Source: Diphasiastrum complanatum (lineage: Eukaryota > Streptophyta > Lycopodiopsida > Lycopodiales > Lycopodiaceae). Taken from it: a stretch of 64,000 nt of DNA. Numbering within the stretch: the stretch's first letter is position 1; each line of letters starts with the position of its first letter. The notes below the pieces were generated by a model that had not been told where the DNA came from, made no database searches, and saw nothing but the letters and a program-made list of their open reading frames with translations. Positions 42,720 to 54,235 of this stretch are shown here, one piece after another. Location: assembly GCA_029204225.1 (NCBI GenBank), contig CM055102.1, positions 20,767,192-20,831,191 on the forward strand. Direction: 5' to 3'. A program made the position numbers and the translations under genes.

Positions 42720-44055
42720 TGTGAAAAAAGGTACAAAAAGGACCAAGAGTGGATCTTAATCTGATCCTCAAGAGGGATTGGTTGTCAAATTACTTGATCT
42801 ATCAATCTACTTGAGATTAAGATCAATCTAGATCAATTCTAGACACAAAATCCTAACAAGAAGAATCATTAATTGAAGGTAGTGTACTTTCTAGTTTCCT
42901 GTGAAAGATTTCAGATCCTTAAGATCCAATCTACTTGAATGATCTTTGGTTAGAAAGAGAAATACACTACCAATTTCACCAATGTAGAAAAATTAGCATC
43001 TACACACAATTTGAGATGCAAACACTAATAGAACTTGATCAAACTTGAATGAAATGATTATGTACTGTTGCTGTCCGTACAAAACCAGCAAGCTACTGTA
43101 TTTCACACGTGTGGATCCAAAAATAGCAAAAATATAGATCATTCTACACATAGAATTGCAAGCAATCACCAAGATAGTGCACCAATGGATAGTAGAACCC
43201 AAGAGAACCATGTATAAGCATGAAATGAGATAGAGAAGAGAGAAAATGACTCTCTCCACGAGTTACATCCTTTTATAGCAGGTCCAAACCCTATTTGGCC
43301 ACTTGGCTTTCCCACCAAAATGCTAACCCTACCAATTTTGGGTCTAGATTCAATGTACCCAACTCATTCAAATTGAATCTACTCAAACTCGCATTCTATC
43401 TTTCCCACACTTTCAAAAAAGTGTTTATTCAAATGAAATTTAGACTAATGAACTTTGAAAAGTCATCCTCTAAGTCTAAAACAAGTTTTGGCCTCAATAT
43501 GACAAATATGGAAATATTGCAAAATGTGATGAAACTAGTTGAATCTTTCACATTTCCCACGTGTGAAACCCTGTCTGAGTACGGACTCCAACCTGAAAAT
43601 CAAGTACACATTGATAGCACCTCAAAACAATCAAAACAAATGTAGACAAATGGAGAGAATCACTCAAAATTGCTTCCAAAACCAAGATTGGTGTCTCACA
43701 TTGATTATGGCCAAATGTGGCTCTATATATACAATAAGTGGGATCTCGTGGTACTGATCATCCCTCTGATCCCACATGTGTGAAGGTGCTTTGTCATATG
43801 ATGATTCATCATGCAAAACTGACACTTGGACAAAACCTTCTATTTTGAGCACTTTCGGTCCATTTTTCTTCTATATGGAGATCTACTTGGAAATCTTCTA
43901 GAAGTCAAAATTCGCATACTTCAGCTTATTCCACACATGTGAGCTGTCCTCTACACATGGGATATGACACCTAACCAAAGGATGTGGCTCATGCAATCAA
44001 TAGATTGATGCCATGTGTCATATGTCTAGAAAACTAGTTTTTGGCCTTTTTAGCC
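42720..44055 (-). repeat. 3' LTR of R4, interrupted and truncated
   Basis: 42720-42899 plus 43558 to about 44055 match 46296-46974 of the right LTR. The remaining 150 bp or so are deleted. Confidence 0.9.
42900..43552 (-). mobile_element. Solo LTR of copia family A, nested in R4
   Basis: 653 bp, TGTGAAAGATT...AATCTTTCACA, very close to 23152-23807. Flanked by the perfect 5-bp duplication TTTCC (42895-42899 and 43553-43557). The other LTR of R4 (near 46470-46485) shows the uninterrupted site. It arose by recombination between the two LTRs of an inserted family A element. TATAAAAGG is at 43269-43277 (minus). Confidence 0.97.
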
Positions 44056-44696
44056 TTAATCCATCTTTGAGATACAAAACTCTCTTCAAAGCAAAATGGT
44101 TCTTCATAAGTTGACATGAGAGCATAAATGAAACTATTTTCATTTTGTGATTGCTCCTTATTCTTGATTGATTCCTCTTGGATAATAACAATAAGTTTGA
44201 ACTTGTCCAAAGTTCCAAGCAAAATACTTTCCAAGGACATGAAATAGATCCAAGTTACTTTCATGAAAGTGAGGTCTATCTTTGCATCTTGAACCAAACA
44301 ATACACTTCCAAATGAAAAATTTCAAAAGATTTGACATGTGTTGTGATGGACTCTTGAAGACAAATCTTGCAAGTCCTTATGAGACTCCAAGCCTCATTC
44401 ACCTTTCCACAAAAGAAACACCTTTCCTTGGACTTGTCCTTCTTGTATTTGCATTTCGAACTTGAAGCTCCATCCTTCACCTCGGCCCCCTTGCCTTGGT
44501 TCTCCTTGGATGGATTGGTCTTCTTTTTGTAGCATCTTGAGAAAATATATCCTCCCTTGCCACAAAGGTTGCACTTAGGATCCTTTCTTTCCTTCAGTAG
44601 GATGCCACCTATTGATGCCATGTGAATAAAAACTTGTGATATGATTCTACAAATGTAATTTGTGACTTTCAAGAGACTAGATTTGAACATCTTCAA
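44034..44696 (-). pseudogene. gag-like frame of R4 with two degenerate zinc knuckles
   Basis: 220 residues are open on the minus strand. They include CNLCGKGGYIFSRCYKKKTN near residue 38-55, a zinc knuckle with Tyr in place of the usual His, and after a Lys/Ser-rich linker a second partial knuckle CFFCGKVNEAW near residue 92. The rest is not clearly assignable. The frame ends inside sequence shared with the LTR (KAKKAKN), which marks the deletion join. A functional Gag would package the element RNA; this one lacks a normal knuckle and an N-terminal domain that I can find. Confidence 0.65.
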
Positions 44697-46283
44697 TAAT
44701 CTAGAATGATCTACAAAAGATCTAGCTCACAAACCTAAGAATCAATCTTCACAGTAATGACTAGTCACTTGGATACTTTGCTTTGATCACTAAGACAAAA
44801 GCACACAATCTTTGAATCAAATCACTAAAGAAATCAGATCCAATCTCCTATTGGACTCATCAAATACCAATGACTCTTTCTTTTGAAAGTTGAAATGGAT
44901 ATGATAAAGATTTGACACCTAGATTTTCCTTTTCACTTGACTAGTTCTCTCAACACTTGAGATTCTTGAACAAAAGATGGGTTTTGTTTCAAATACATGA
45001 AAATCAAACTTAATCACTTCTTTTGGACTCACTCTTGACCCAAATAATCTCACACTTGAGATTTAGAATGAATTTGATTTGATTTGACAACAAACTATAC
45101 CACCAATTTTTCACAAAGCTTAAAAATTTAGACAACTAGAGATTCACAAAGATCTCAACCATGCATGAATACTCAAATATGGACTCCTCCTCATTCTAGA
45201 CATCCAATGGGATCACAAATTGACCCTCACACTCTCACAAAGAAAGTTGAATAGAACTAACTTGAGTTTCATACATACTATGTCAATTTTTGCTCAGCAA
45301 ATTGAATTCAATCACTCCTATTGGATTCCACCAATTACTCTACCTTTTAAGACTTGGAATGAAATTCAAAATCAAAATTTGTGATTTTTCTCACTAAGAT
45401 ATTGTGCTTCAAAGAGCTAATGCCACTTAGAAAGATTTGATCACCTAGGAGAATACAAATTCTCCACCAATAACAACACAAAATGAGCTTCTAGATCTTG
45501 CCTTCTACAAAGAAAGGAACTCTTTACAAAATTGGATCTCTCTCTACACATTTGCCATAGACACCTTAATGACTCTTTTCAAACCTCACAAACATCAAAC
45601 AAATTGAGTAGGATTGAATAATGTGACTTGGATCTCAATCTCTTTTCTAGAACTCTCAATTTAAGCCAATCTATGTCAAATTCTACAAAAGATTTGCATA
45701 GATGCTCTATATGCACTAGAAACTCTCAAAGGTTTCACTTGGAGGACAGATCCAAGGATGTTTTCTAGCAAATTGATGCTTCTAAACTTGACCTTATCAC
45801 TCGAACAAATCTAGAGTGATGGTACAATGGATTTCAACCTCTCACCTTGCATATCACTCCTTAATCTATGATTTTTAGCAAAATCTCTCTCAACTTCAAC
45901 ATGCACTCAAAAAATCAGAGATAATCAATTAATGCACCTAATTCAAGCTTCAAATTTAATTTCTTGGCTGATCGAATCCAAGAACTAATCAAGGGATTAG
46001 ATTCTCTATAGAAAATGCTTGATTTTGCACCAAAAATCTCTCAAATTGGGTGTGCGAGTCAAATTGTACAAATTTTGAATTTTCTCAGCCAAAACTAGAG
46101 ATGTATGGCCTCACACGTGTGAAAAGGGTTCCTACAGCCCACAACAAGATCTGGACCAAAAATTTTGAGGATAGCTTTCAAATCCAACTCGCTACACAAA
46201 ATTTGACTAGTTTCCAAAAAACTGCTAATTTTGGCTTTGATTTGGATTAACCCTATCAATTTCAACAAAACCTCTTGTACTAG
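44697..46283 (-). other. R4 interior upstream of the gag frame
   Basis: About 1.6 kb with no supported frame, either long leader or decayed gag. CACACGTGTG occurs at 46112-46121. Confidence 0.5.
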
Positions 46284-46295
46284 GCTCTGATACCA
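46284..46295 (-). promoter_or_regulatory. Primer-binding site of R4
   Basis: The plus strand reads gctctgatacca (reverse complement TGGTATCAGAGC), abutting the LTR. Confidence 0.95.
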
Positions 46296-47126
46296 TGTGA
46301 AAAAAGGTACAAAAAGGACCAAGAGTGGATCTTAATCTGATCCTCAAGAGGGATTGGTTGTCAGATTACTTGATCTATCAATCTACTTGAGATTAAGATC
46401 AATCTAGATCAATTCTAGACACAAAATCCTAACAAGAACAATCATTAATTGAATGTAGGTGTACTTTCTGGTTTTCCATGTGTGAAACCCTGTCTGAGTA
46501 CGGACTCCAACCTGAAAATCAAGTACACATTGATAGCACCTCAAAACAATCAAAACAAATGTAGACAAATGGAGAGAATCACTCAAAATTGCTTCCAAAA
46601 CCAAGATTGGTGTCTCACATTGATTATGGCCAAATGTGGCTCTATATATACAATAAGTGAGAGCTTGTGGTACTGATCATCCCTCTGATCCCACATGTGT
46701 GAAGGTGCTTTGTCATATGATGATTCATCATGTAAAACTAACACTTGGACAAAACCTTCTATTTTGAGCACTTTTGGTCCATTTTTCTTCTATATGGAGA
46801 TCTACTTGGAAATCTTCTAGAAGTCAAAATTCGCCTACTTCAGCTTATTCCACACATGTGAGCTGTCCTCTACACATGGGATATGACACCTAACCAAAGG
46901 ATGTGGCTCATGCAATCAATATATTGTTGCCATGTGTCATATGTCTAGAAAACATTTTTGGCCTTTTTAGCCACTAGAACTTGAATTAAATCATATGTAC
47001 AACCTAAATGATTATGGTACATGACAAGTACACTATTTTCACATGTGGGAACAGGCTCCACACATGTGTGTTTATCTATATACAAGATGTTTGGCCTCTA
47101 CCAAGCTTATTTTTGCATTTTTCACA
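46296..47126 (-). repeat. 5' LTR of R4
   Basis: 831 bp, TGTGAAAAAAGG...ATTTTTCACA, with TATATATA on the minus strand at 46643-46650. It contains several CACATGTG/CACACATGTG palindromes (for example near 46694, 46852 and 47057). Confidence 0.95.
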
Positions 47127-47131
47127 ATATA

Positions 47132-48305
47132 TATACTAGTGGGTATGCTCATCAGTGACGGGCGACCAGACATTGATTGTAGATGGTTTGCGTTTTGGTA
47201 TGATGTCGATTGCGGATGGTTTGTGTTTTGGATAGTCAGGCATTTTGGGTGGCGGTCGATGCTTTTGACGATGGCAAGAGGCTGATTGTGGATTGTTTCT
47301 CATGCGGCTGAATATATATGTTGCATATATGTATGTGTAGGGTGTGTGTATATGTGTGTGTATGGCTATGCATAGTTGTGTACGTGGTGTGTATATGTCT
47401 GTGTATAATCAACGTTGATTGAATGTGTGTGTGACATGTGTATGTGAATACTAATCACTTATCATCAATTATCTCATATTTTAAAATTACTCTCAAAGCA
47501 CTCACCAACAAAAATCATAAATTTGACACAATGGAAAATAAATCGCACACCCTGAAACTGTTAATCACAATTCCAAATTGTCTACAATTTGCATTCAAAA
47601 ATTTCATCCATGAATGCATGGCTGTACACCAGGGTATCCAAAAACTACTGAAAGGGACCAAGTCTCACAATAGAATCATTCTTATAAAATAACCTAATAT
47701 TACAAATCAACTCCTCTACATCTACAACCAGCTGCCATCTTGTTGAAATAAAGTATAGATCCTCCTGCTGCTTGTATTAAAAGATATGTAAACACTTGTA
47801 TCACCCACATTATGCTGCATGTATGAACATCCTTCCCGAAACAAAAGAACTCCATCACCTCTTGCACGAATGTTTTGTAGTCTATCACAACCTTCACCAT
47901 CTGCAAAAACAAGATATGTATCAGTCGAACATGCAAAATAAAATATAAACCACAGTTTTAAAACGAATAACATGCCATATTTCCAAAATCTATTCTTAGT
48001 CTTAAAGCTTTATTGTAACTCTAACTTCAATCCTAAACCCTAATCCTTATAGCTCATCCTAACCTAACCCTATGACTCATTATAATAAACCTAAACCTTC
48101 ATTATAATACCTCATCTAAACCCTAACCCTATAGCTCTTCTTAACCCTGAACTAATATCTCCACACACATGATAGAATCCCAAATGCTAAGTCTAATCCT
48201 AACTCTAACTCTAACTATACCTTACATTCCAAAACCATAAACCATAAACATCACCTTCAAACTTACTACTACAACACTTCTAAATACACAATGTTCTGAG
48301 TTTAC
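47132..48305. other. Spacer between R4 and the helicase relic
   Basis: Starts TATACTAGTGGG and GTGACGGGC, which looks like the right part of the RY module. Then GT-rich sequence (47330-47440) and a region with scattered CCCTAA-like telomeric wording (48030-48140). On the minus strand CTAG followed by T at 47136-47140 could be the 3' end of a Helitron, but I see no convincing hairpin next to it. Confidence 0.4.
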
Positions 48306-49125
48306 CTCGCCACTCCATCCACATCCGAAAATCGATCGTCCTTGTTAGTAATCAGCACACGAAGACTTGTTGCATTTCGCACTCTCGATAGTGCAACATC
48401 CAACTACCCATGACTAAACACAGGCCGAGGCAAATACAATCCAATCATGTCCATAGTTTGCCCTTGTGTTTTGTTTATTGTCATGACAAATGTTGCTCTA
48501 AACTGGACCCTCTTCAATTCAAATGGTATGTCTAGCACTATAGCAATACATGGAATAAAGACTCTACTCCTATATTCTTCTCGGTCACTATCTACGCCTT
48601 TATAACCTATCTACCCAATTTGAGGATGATCAATCTTGTGCCATTGCACAATCCCTTGTGCGATGCTATCGGTCGTAACAACATCACAATCATCCCAATC
48701 TTGAGCACCAACTTATGTGGAGGACATCCACTCAGTTGTAGTCTGTTCAAAAACTCCACATGGTGGACATTAGAGCCCTCACACTCAACAACATCATCGG
48801 CACTATAAAAAGTGCAAGTATCACCCGAAAGCTACTCAACAACCCTCGCATTGATCTCATCCACATCTTTGTTCAATGGGGTCAATATTGCACGACTCCT
48901 TAGAAACTCAACATCCCCAAAACAGCGCACAACATCATGAAATGTGAATGAAATCAATTCGTCCACATCATGCATCCTTAGGCACATACCATCTGGTAGG
49001 GAAATCAAGTTCAAATCACGATGCACGAATGTGGCCTCACGACCATCTCCGACACTCAACAAATAATATGCAAACCTCAACTGCTCGTCCTTATCGCCAC
49101 TCTCCACGTCCACTGAAAACATGCT
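48306..49125 (-). pseudogene. Helitron-type Pif1-like helicase, C-terminal part, broken
   Basis: On the minus strand, in family order: GDGREATFVHRDLNLISLPD, FLRSRAILTPLNKDVDEINA, then after a TAG, LSGDTCTFYSADDVVECEGS, HHVEFLNRLQLSGCPPHKLV, LKIGMIVMLLRPIASHKGLC and NGTRLIILKLGR. A frameshift leads into VFIPCIAIVLDIPFELKRVQ, the motif V region TINKTQGQTMDMIGLYLPRP, and the motif VI region VALSRVRNATSLRVL. The last exon ends at GVAR with a GTAAAC donor. Helitron helicases unwind DNA during rolling-circle transposition. Stops occur at about 48832, 48606, 48597 and 48408, two of them at conserved Gln positions. The N-terminal helicase motifs and Rep domain are absent. Confidence 0.88.
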
Positions 49126-49212
49126 CTTTATGTCTCATGACTCTAGCTTCTAAATTTTGATCTTGAGGATCTGAATTTGAAACAATCTGACTTTTGACCC
49201 GGATCAACTATC

Positions 49213-49216
<4 letters not shown>

Positions 49217-49290
<74 letters not shown>
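49217..49290. repeat. (CT)n microsatellite
   Basis: About 37 uninterrupted CT units. Confidence 0.98.
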
Positions 49291-49294
<4 letters not shown>

Positions 49295-49818
49295 CTGTCA
49301 ACAACATTCCTTCTAGCGGTTGCTAGTTACTACGCACACCATCACAGAAAGCGGGAAGAGTATAAAAGAGACTACTAGATCTAATTTCGTTACACCGTGA
49401 TTTGTTGCTATATTACGTTCGTGGTTTATCGATTATCACCTTCATATATTCGTAGCCCACATTTTTTCAATTCACTTGAAAGTACTTGTGAATGTAATAA
49501 TTCACTATGTCAATAAACATTCATTCAAAGTTTGTAAGTTGAGTAGATGATGTGTTATAGTGTGATTTGAAATCAGCTATCACTACAAGAGGATGGGCGA
49601 TTTCCAAGGCTTTTTTTGAGCATTTTTTTGCGGGAGGAGTGGAATGCTCGAGCCTCGAGTCCAGTGTTTGGCTTCAGTATAAGCCTACCGAATTTAAACT
49701 TGTTTTTTAAACATTTATAGAGAGGGGTTATAAAGAGGTTCAAGGTGGCAAGAGGTATTCTAGGACACTCTGCTAACCGAGCTTGCTCGACTCTCTTGGG
49801 TAAAATTTGTTATGACTC

Positions 49819-50552
49819 CACAATCGTACGTGTTTCTATTTTTGTCAATGCGCTCCTTCGTACGAAAGTGTCATCCATGCATCCACAGTTCATTGTATTT
49901 TTGTACTAAATGAAATAGGACTAAATGTGTTAGAGATACAACAAACATGTACAAAATTGCACGTACAAATGTTTTAATTAACATGTGAATGATGATCATC
50001 ATAACTTACATGTAAATTGCCCCTTGCATATTTATGCTCTCCTCTATTACTTCCTGGTTGTTTGTCGAGGCTTCTCTAAGGGCATCGCATAGCCAATCAA
50101 GTGTCATGTCCTTGGGTAGAAGGGCGAGGTCAGGTGGATATGGTTGTCTTTTATGCCCTCTCCTGAAAGTGGCTCGAGCGGTTTCGGTCTACGAGCATTG
50201 GCATCTTAGTATAACGAAATCCAACTTCTCCTTGAAGGACTCACTCATTCTCATGATTGCTCCTTTTCCTTGAGGAACTTCTCCAACAACACACTCATCA
50301 TTCTTCTTATTCCAAAGACGAGGAATAGAAGGATCGCTATGAGCAAGCAACTCCGTGATGTAAACCATGGACTCTTGCACTAGCCATCCTTCCGCCATGC
50401 TACCCTTAGGCCTTGCTCTTTGTCTTACGAAGCCTTTCAATGTTTTCATAAATCGTTCCAAGAAAATCATCCAACGACTATGGACAGTGTGCCTAAATTT
50501 AAAAAATGGATCAATGATAGTCTACATGGGAATTACCACAATAGCAATAGTC
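49819..50552 (-). repeat. CACTA-derived direct repeat A1 left of unit B
   Basis: About 734 bp nearly identical to 53499-54235, from ACAATCGTACGTG to ACAATAGCAATAGTC. Confidence 0.92.
50189..50510 (-). pseudogene. DUF4218 exon of CACTA transposase, copy in A1
   Basis: The minus strand reads TVHSRWMIFLERFMKTLKGF, RQRARPKGSMAEGWLVQESM, a Lys/Asp-rich linker, and ends near KEKLDFVILRCQCS. It is the same exon as 53873-54166, and the upstream exons are missing because unit B begins at 50553. Confidence 0.82.
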
Positions 50553-53497
50553 AAAATTTTGGAAGCCAGAATGTCACATATAATAGCTGACACAACTCGC
50601 AAAATTTCGAAAGCCAACCGGCACAACTCGCAAAATTTTGGAAGCTAGAATGTCGCAAAATCTGCACTCGTCGCACAGCTCGCAAAACTTGCAAAACAGC
50701 TCACAAAACTCACAAAAGTTCGTTGGGTGTGATGAAGTCTATTGTGCTTCTTGACTCTTCACACTCAATGCAAAACTTTACCCGATAAGTATACAGACTC
50801 TACACACATTTGCACTCACAATATAGATTATTATCATGTGCACTCTGTGAACGTCTTAAGCGTCAATGAAGTTGCAGATCCATTTCGAGACTGCACTTCA
50901 GAGGAGGATCTATTTCAGCAAACTATGTATAGTCTCTTACCATTGCATTAAAATTTTGATGAGGAAACTACATCAGCTTGACCAATGCAAACTGGAAAAT
51001 TGGAAAATGGCGTTCTATGTGATGGCATTTGTCATGATAAAAAAAAAATGCCAGCAAAGGCTTATTACTAAGTGACACACATTCACATACATTAAAGAGC
51101 TACTCGCAAACAAATTTGTGCACTGTGATCTGAAATCTTAAAAGAGCACTGCAATGACTCCAATATTGCAATTCATATGCTTCTTCAGTGTGAGTTTGGT
51201 GATAATGCAATCCAGAATTTTATGCTTAGCTTCTAAAATAATCGATCTGGCCTTATGTTGCTCTATATTTACGCTCTCCCATCTCTCGACACACTGCGTC
51301 TTAGCCACGGAGGTTGACAAAGGTTGGCGTCAATTTCTTTGTTGTATCAAATTTAAATTTCTTTGGAGTGGCACTAAATTCAACATATCACTTAGTCCAT
51401 TTATTACTACTGATTACTCAATCTGAACATTTCTAAATAGATCATCTAGGTATAATGTGTTGCTATTTCTTAAAGTATACATCACTGCTGCATCAGTGCT
51501 TAAAGTATACATCAGTGCGATTAAAAGGTTGATTCGATACATACATAAAAGATTGATTCAATAATTAAAGAAGGAATTAAAGATCCAGGCACGCATGCCT
51601 GTGCATCCTCCTGCTCTGAAATGAAGCCGTAGGCATCCGATCGAGGTGACCAAACTAAAGACAGATTGAACAATTTGGCAATCAGTGACAGATATCTTCC
51701 AAGGGGGAGAGTATCCAATACTGACCAAGAACAGGTAATAATATAGAATTGCATGGGCGCCCGTGTTGCTGAGTATCGTTAAAACCTGCAAAGATTGAGT
51801 GTACTGGAACTAGCAGAAGCACATGATTATGACAGCCGCGTGATGGAAGACATAAAAAAATGTAATCTATTGTTTGCGCAAAACGACGATCACAGTATCA
51901 AACAACTGATAGAATTTAGACAGATAGTATATGTTAAACCAGAAGAAGACCCTGCCTACAGGCCTGGTGCCAAGAGGAAAGCAGAGCAGCCGATCTAAAC
52001 CTTTCCTGGAGCTTCGCCATAGCTAGCGGCTCTCTTCTATCTCCACCACACGGCCTGCTAGCAGCCGATGAAGATTGTGAGAGAGCTTAGGAGCAGAATG
52101 AGGTTGTGAATGGCGGGGATAGGACCTAGAGGGATGGGCGTTTTTTTCCAACTAAACAACAACTTTATGGAGAAGATGAGTAATAGATATGGAGGAATGG
52201 AGAACACCAGGAATGTCCAAGATCCGTCCCAACCGGAACCTCACCGCAAAAGGATGACCAGCTGCCCAGTATCTGAGGCTATATTTTCACCTTTGTAGTG
52301 GATGTGGCCTCACTGCCACTCTGAAAACCATGGGAAACAATCAGCTTTTCTCAGCTGAAGGTTTTGAGCAGAGGATTTTCGAGACTGATGTAACTGTTTC
52401 AGGAAATTTTGAGACCTTGGTCTTTGGCTCGCCAAACAAATTAGACTCGCATTACTTTGTAGATCTACTCTCTGATAAAGACAGGACGTTATTCCAATAG
52501 TATCATGAAAAACTCCTAGCGCAGATTGGCCAATACAAACGCAATCTGTGTCTACAAGCTTTCGTAACTATCATCCGAAACAACTACAAAATGTCTTCCT
52601 TGGAAGTTGGTGTAAAAGGCCTGTGTGTCTAAGATCAGAGTGGTATTTGCTGCTATCGAGATCCATCCATCGAGATCCTGAAGCAAACATGTCCCTCGCA
52701 ATCTGGCTCTAAATGTCAGAAAGGATCGTATCTGAGCGGGGTTGATGCCGTTACCATGGAGATCGGCCTCAAAGGTCATGTTGTGGAGATCGCTCAAACC
52801 TGATTGACGCCCTTGCTATGGAGATGCCTTTGGTCGCTAGATCATCCTCTGTCATCGAGAGAGAGAGCGAGGGGGCCTGGGCACTGGTAGGGGAATTACA
52901 GAAAAAAGGAGAAAAAGGGAGGAAATATACGAACATAGAAAAGAGGGCCAACTTTCAAATTCAATGAAGGGGACATTAGATGCATGCATGGGAGGAGGGC
53001 CATGCATGCTTTTTTCCATGCATCCATCCTTCTTCCCAAGTTTTTAAGTTAGAAAAAGCTCATGCATGGGTGAGGGGAGGAGCATGCATGGTGCACCCAT
53101 ACACATGCACAAAACTGTACATAAGTTTAAATATACATATAGACTAGTAAAGAGTGCCTATTGTTGACGGACAATGGTGAACGTGTGTCGATGGCGGACG
53201 TGCATTGATGGCGAACGTGCATCAATGTGTGTCCATATGTACGTGGCCAAAGTACGACGGGTGGGTATCAAAAAAGTCTGATTTTGAGTATCGAAAAATT
53301 TTGATTTAGGGTTTAGGGTTTAGGGTATCCAAAAATCCTTCTTTGCCAAGCTCAACGTTGGGTCGGAAAAATTCGAGTCTTCGGAAACATTCGAGTCTTT
53401 GGAAAAAATTGATCTTTTGGAAAATTGAATCTTCGAAAAATTTGAATCTTCGAAAAAATTTGAATCTTTGGCAAAATTCGAGTCTTTGAAAAAATAA
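50553..53497. repeat. Dispersed repeat unit B, copy 2 (about 2.95 kb)
   Basis: Nearly identical to 38207-41137. It keeps coding-like pieces better: SEEDLFQQTMYSLLPLH without the stop of copy 1 near 50890-50940, DSIIKEGI...RFLPRWRVSNT and the LSVLELAEAHDYDSRVMEDI block at 51536-51998, and the GNNQLFSAEGFEQRIFETD block near 52328-52600. It has the same RY cluster (52977-53090), telomere-like (TTTAGGG) tract (53304-53324) and terminal minisatellite (53364-53495). Confidence 0.92.
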
Positions 53498-53498
53498 T

Positions 53499-54235
53499 CT
53501 ACAATCGTACGTGTTTCTATTTTTGTCAATGCGCTCCTTCGTACGAAAGTGTCATCCATGCGTCCAGAGTGCATTGTATTTTTGTACTGAATGAAATAGA
53601 ACTGAATGTGTTAGAAATACAACAAACATGTACAAAATTGCACGTACAAATGTTTTAATTAACATGTGAATGATGATCATCATAACTTACATGTAAATTG
53701 CACCCCCTTGCATATTTATGCTCTCCTCTATTACTTCCTGGTTGTTTGTCGAGGCTTCTCTAAGGGCATCGCATAGCCAATCAAGTGTCATGTCCTTGGG
53801 TAGAAGGGCGAGGTCAGGTGGATATGGTTGTCTTTTATGCCCTCTCCTGAAAGTGGCTCGAGTGGTTTCGGTCTACGAGTCTTGGCATCTTCGTATAACG
53901 AAATCCAACTTCTCCTTGAAGGACTCACTCATTCTCATGATTGCTCCTTTTCCTTGAGGAACTTCTCCAACAACACGCTCATCATTCTTCTTATTCCAAA
54001 GACGAAGAATAGAAGGATCGCTATGAGCAAGCAACTTCGTGATGTAAACCATGGACTCTTGCACTAGCCATCCTTCTGCCATGCTACCCTTAGGCCTTGC
54101 TCTTTGTCTTAAGAAGTCTTTCAATGTTTTCATAAATCGTTCCAAGAAAAACATCCAACGACTATGGACAGTGTGCCTAAATTAAAAAAATGGATCAATG
54201 ATAGTCTACATGGGAATTACCACAATAGCAATAGT
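53499..54235 (-). repeat. CACTA-derived direct repeat A2 right of unit B
   Basis: Second copy of A1. Beyond 54235 the CACTA gene continues, so A2 is the copy in its native place. Confidence 0.9.

Larger units (their letters stand above)
42720..47126 (-). mobile_element. LTR retrotransposon R4, gag-only deletion derivative
   Basis: The element starts TGTGAAAAAAGG, ends CATTTTTCACA, and is flanked by the duplication ATATA (42715-42719 and 47127-47131). Right LTR 46296-47126 (831 bp), primer-binding site 46284-46295, a gag-like frame, then a deletion joins gag directly to the left LTR near 44055, removing protease to RNase H, the polypurine tract and about 150 bp of the left LTR. The left LTR also contains the nested solo LTR at 42900-43552. 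It cannot move alone. The absence of pol and the gag zinc-finger type do not let me name the lineage beyond copia-like (initiator Met primer site). Confidence 0.92.

Noticed and set aside
47132-47140. Confident Helitron 3' terminus
   Set aside because: CTAG-T is present but the diagnostic hairpin upstream is not convincing; kept only as a possibility.
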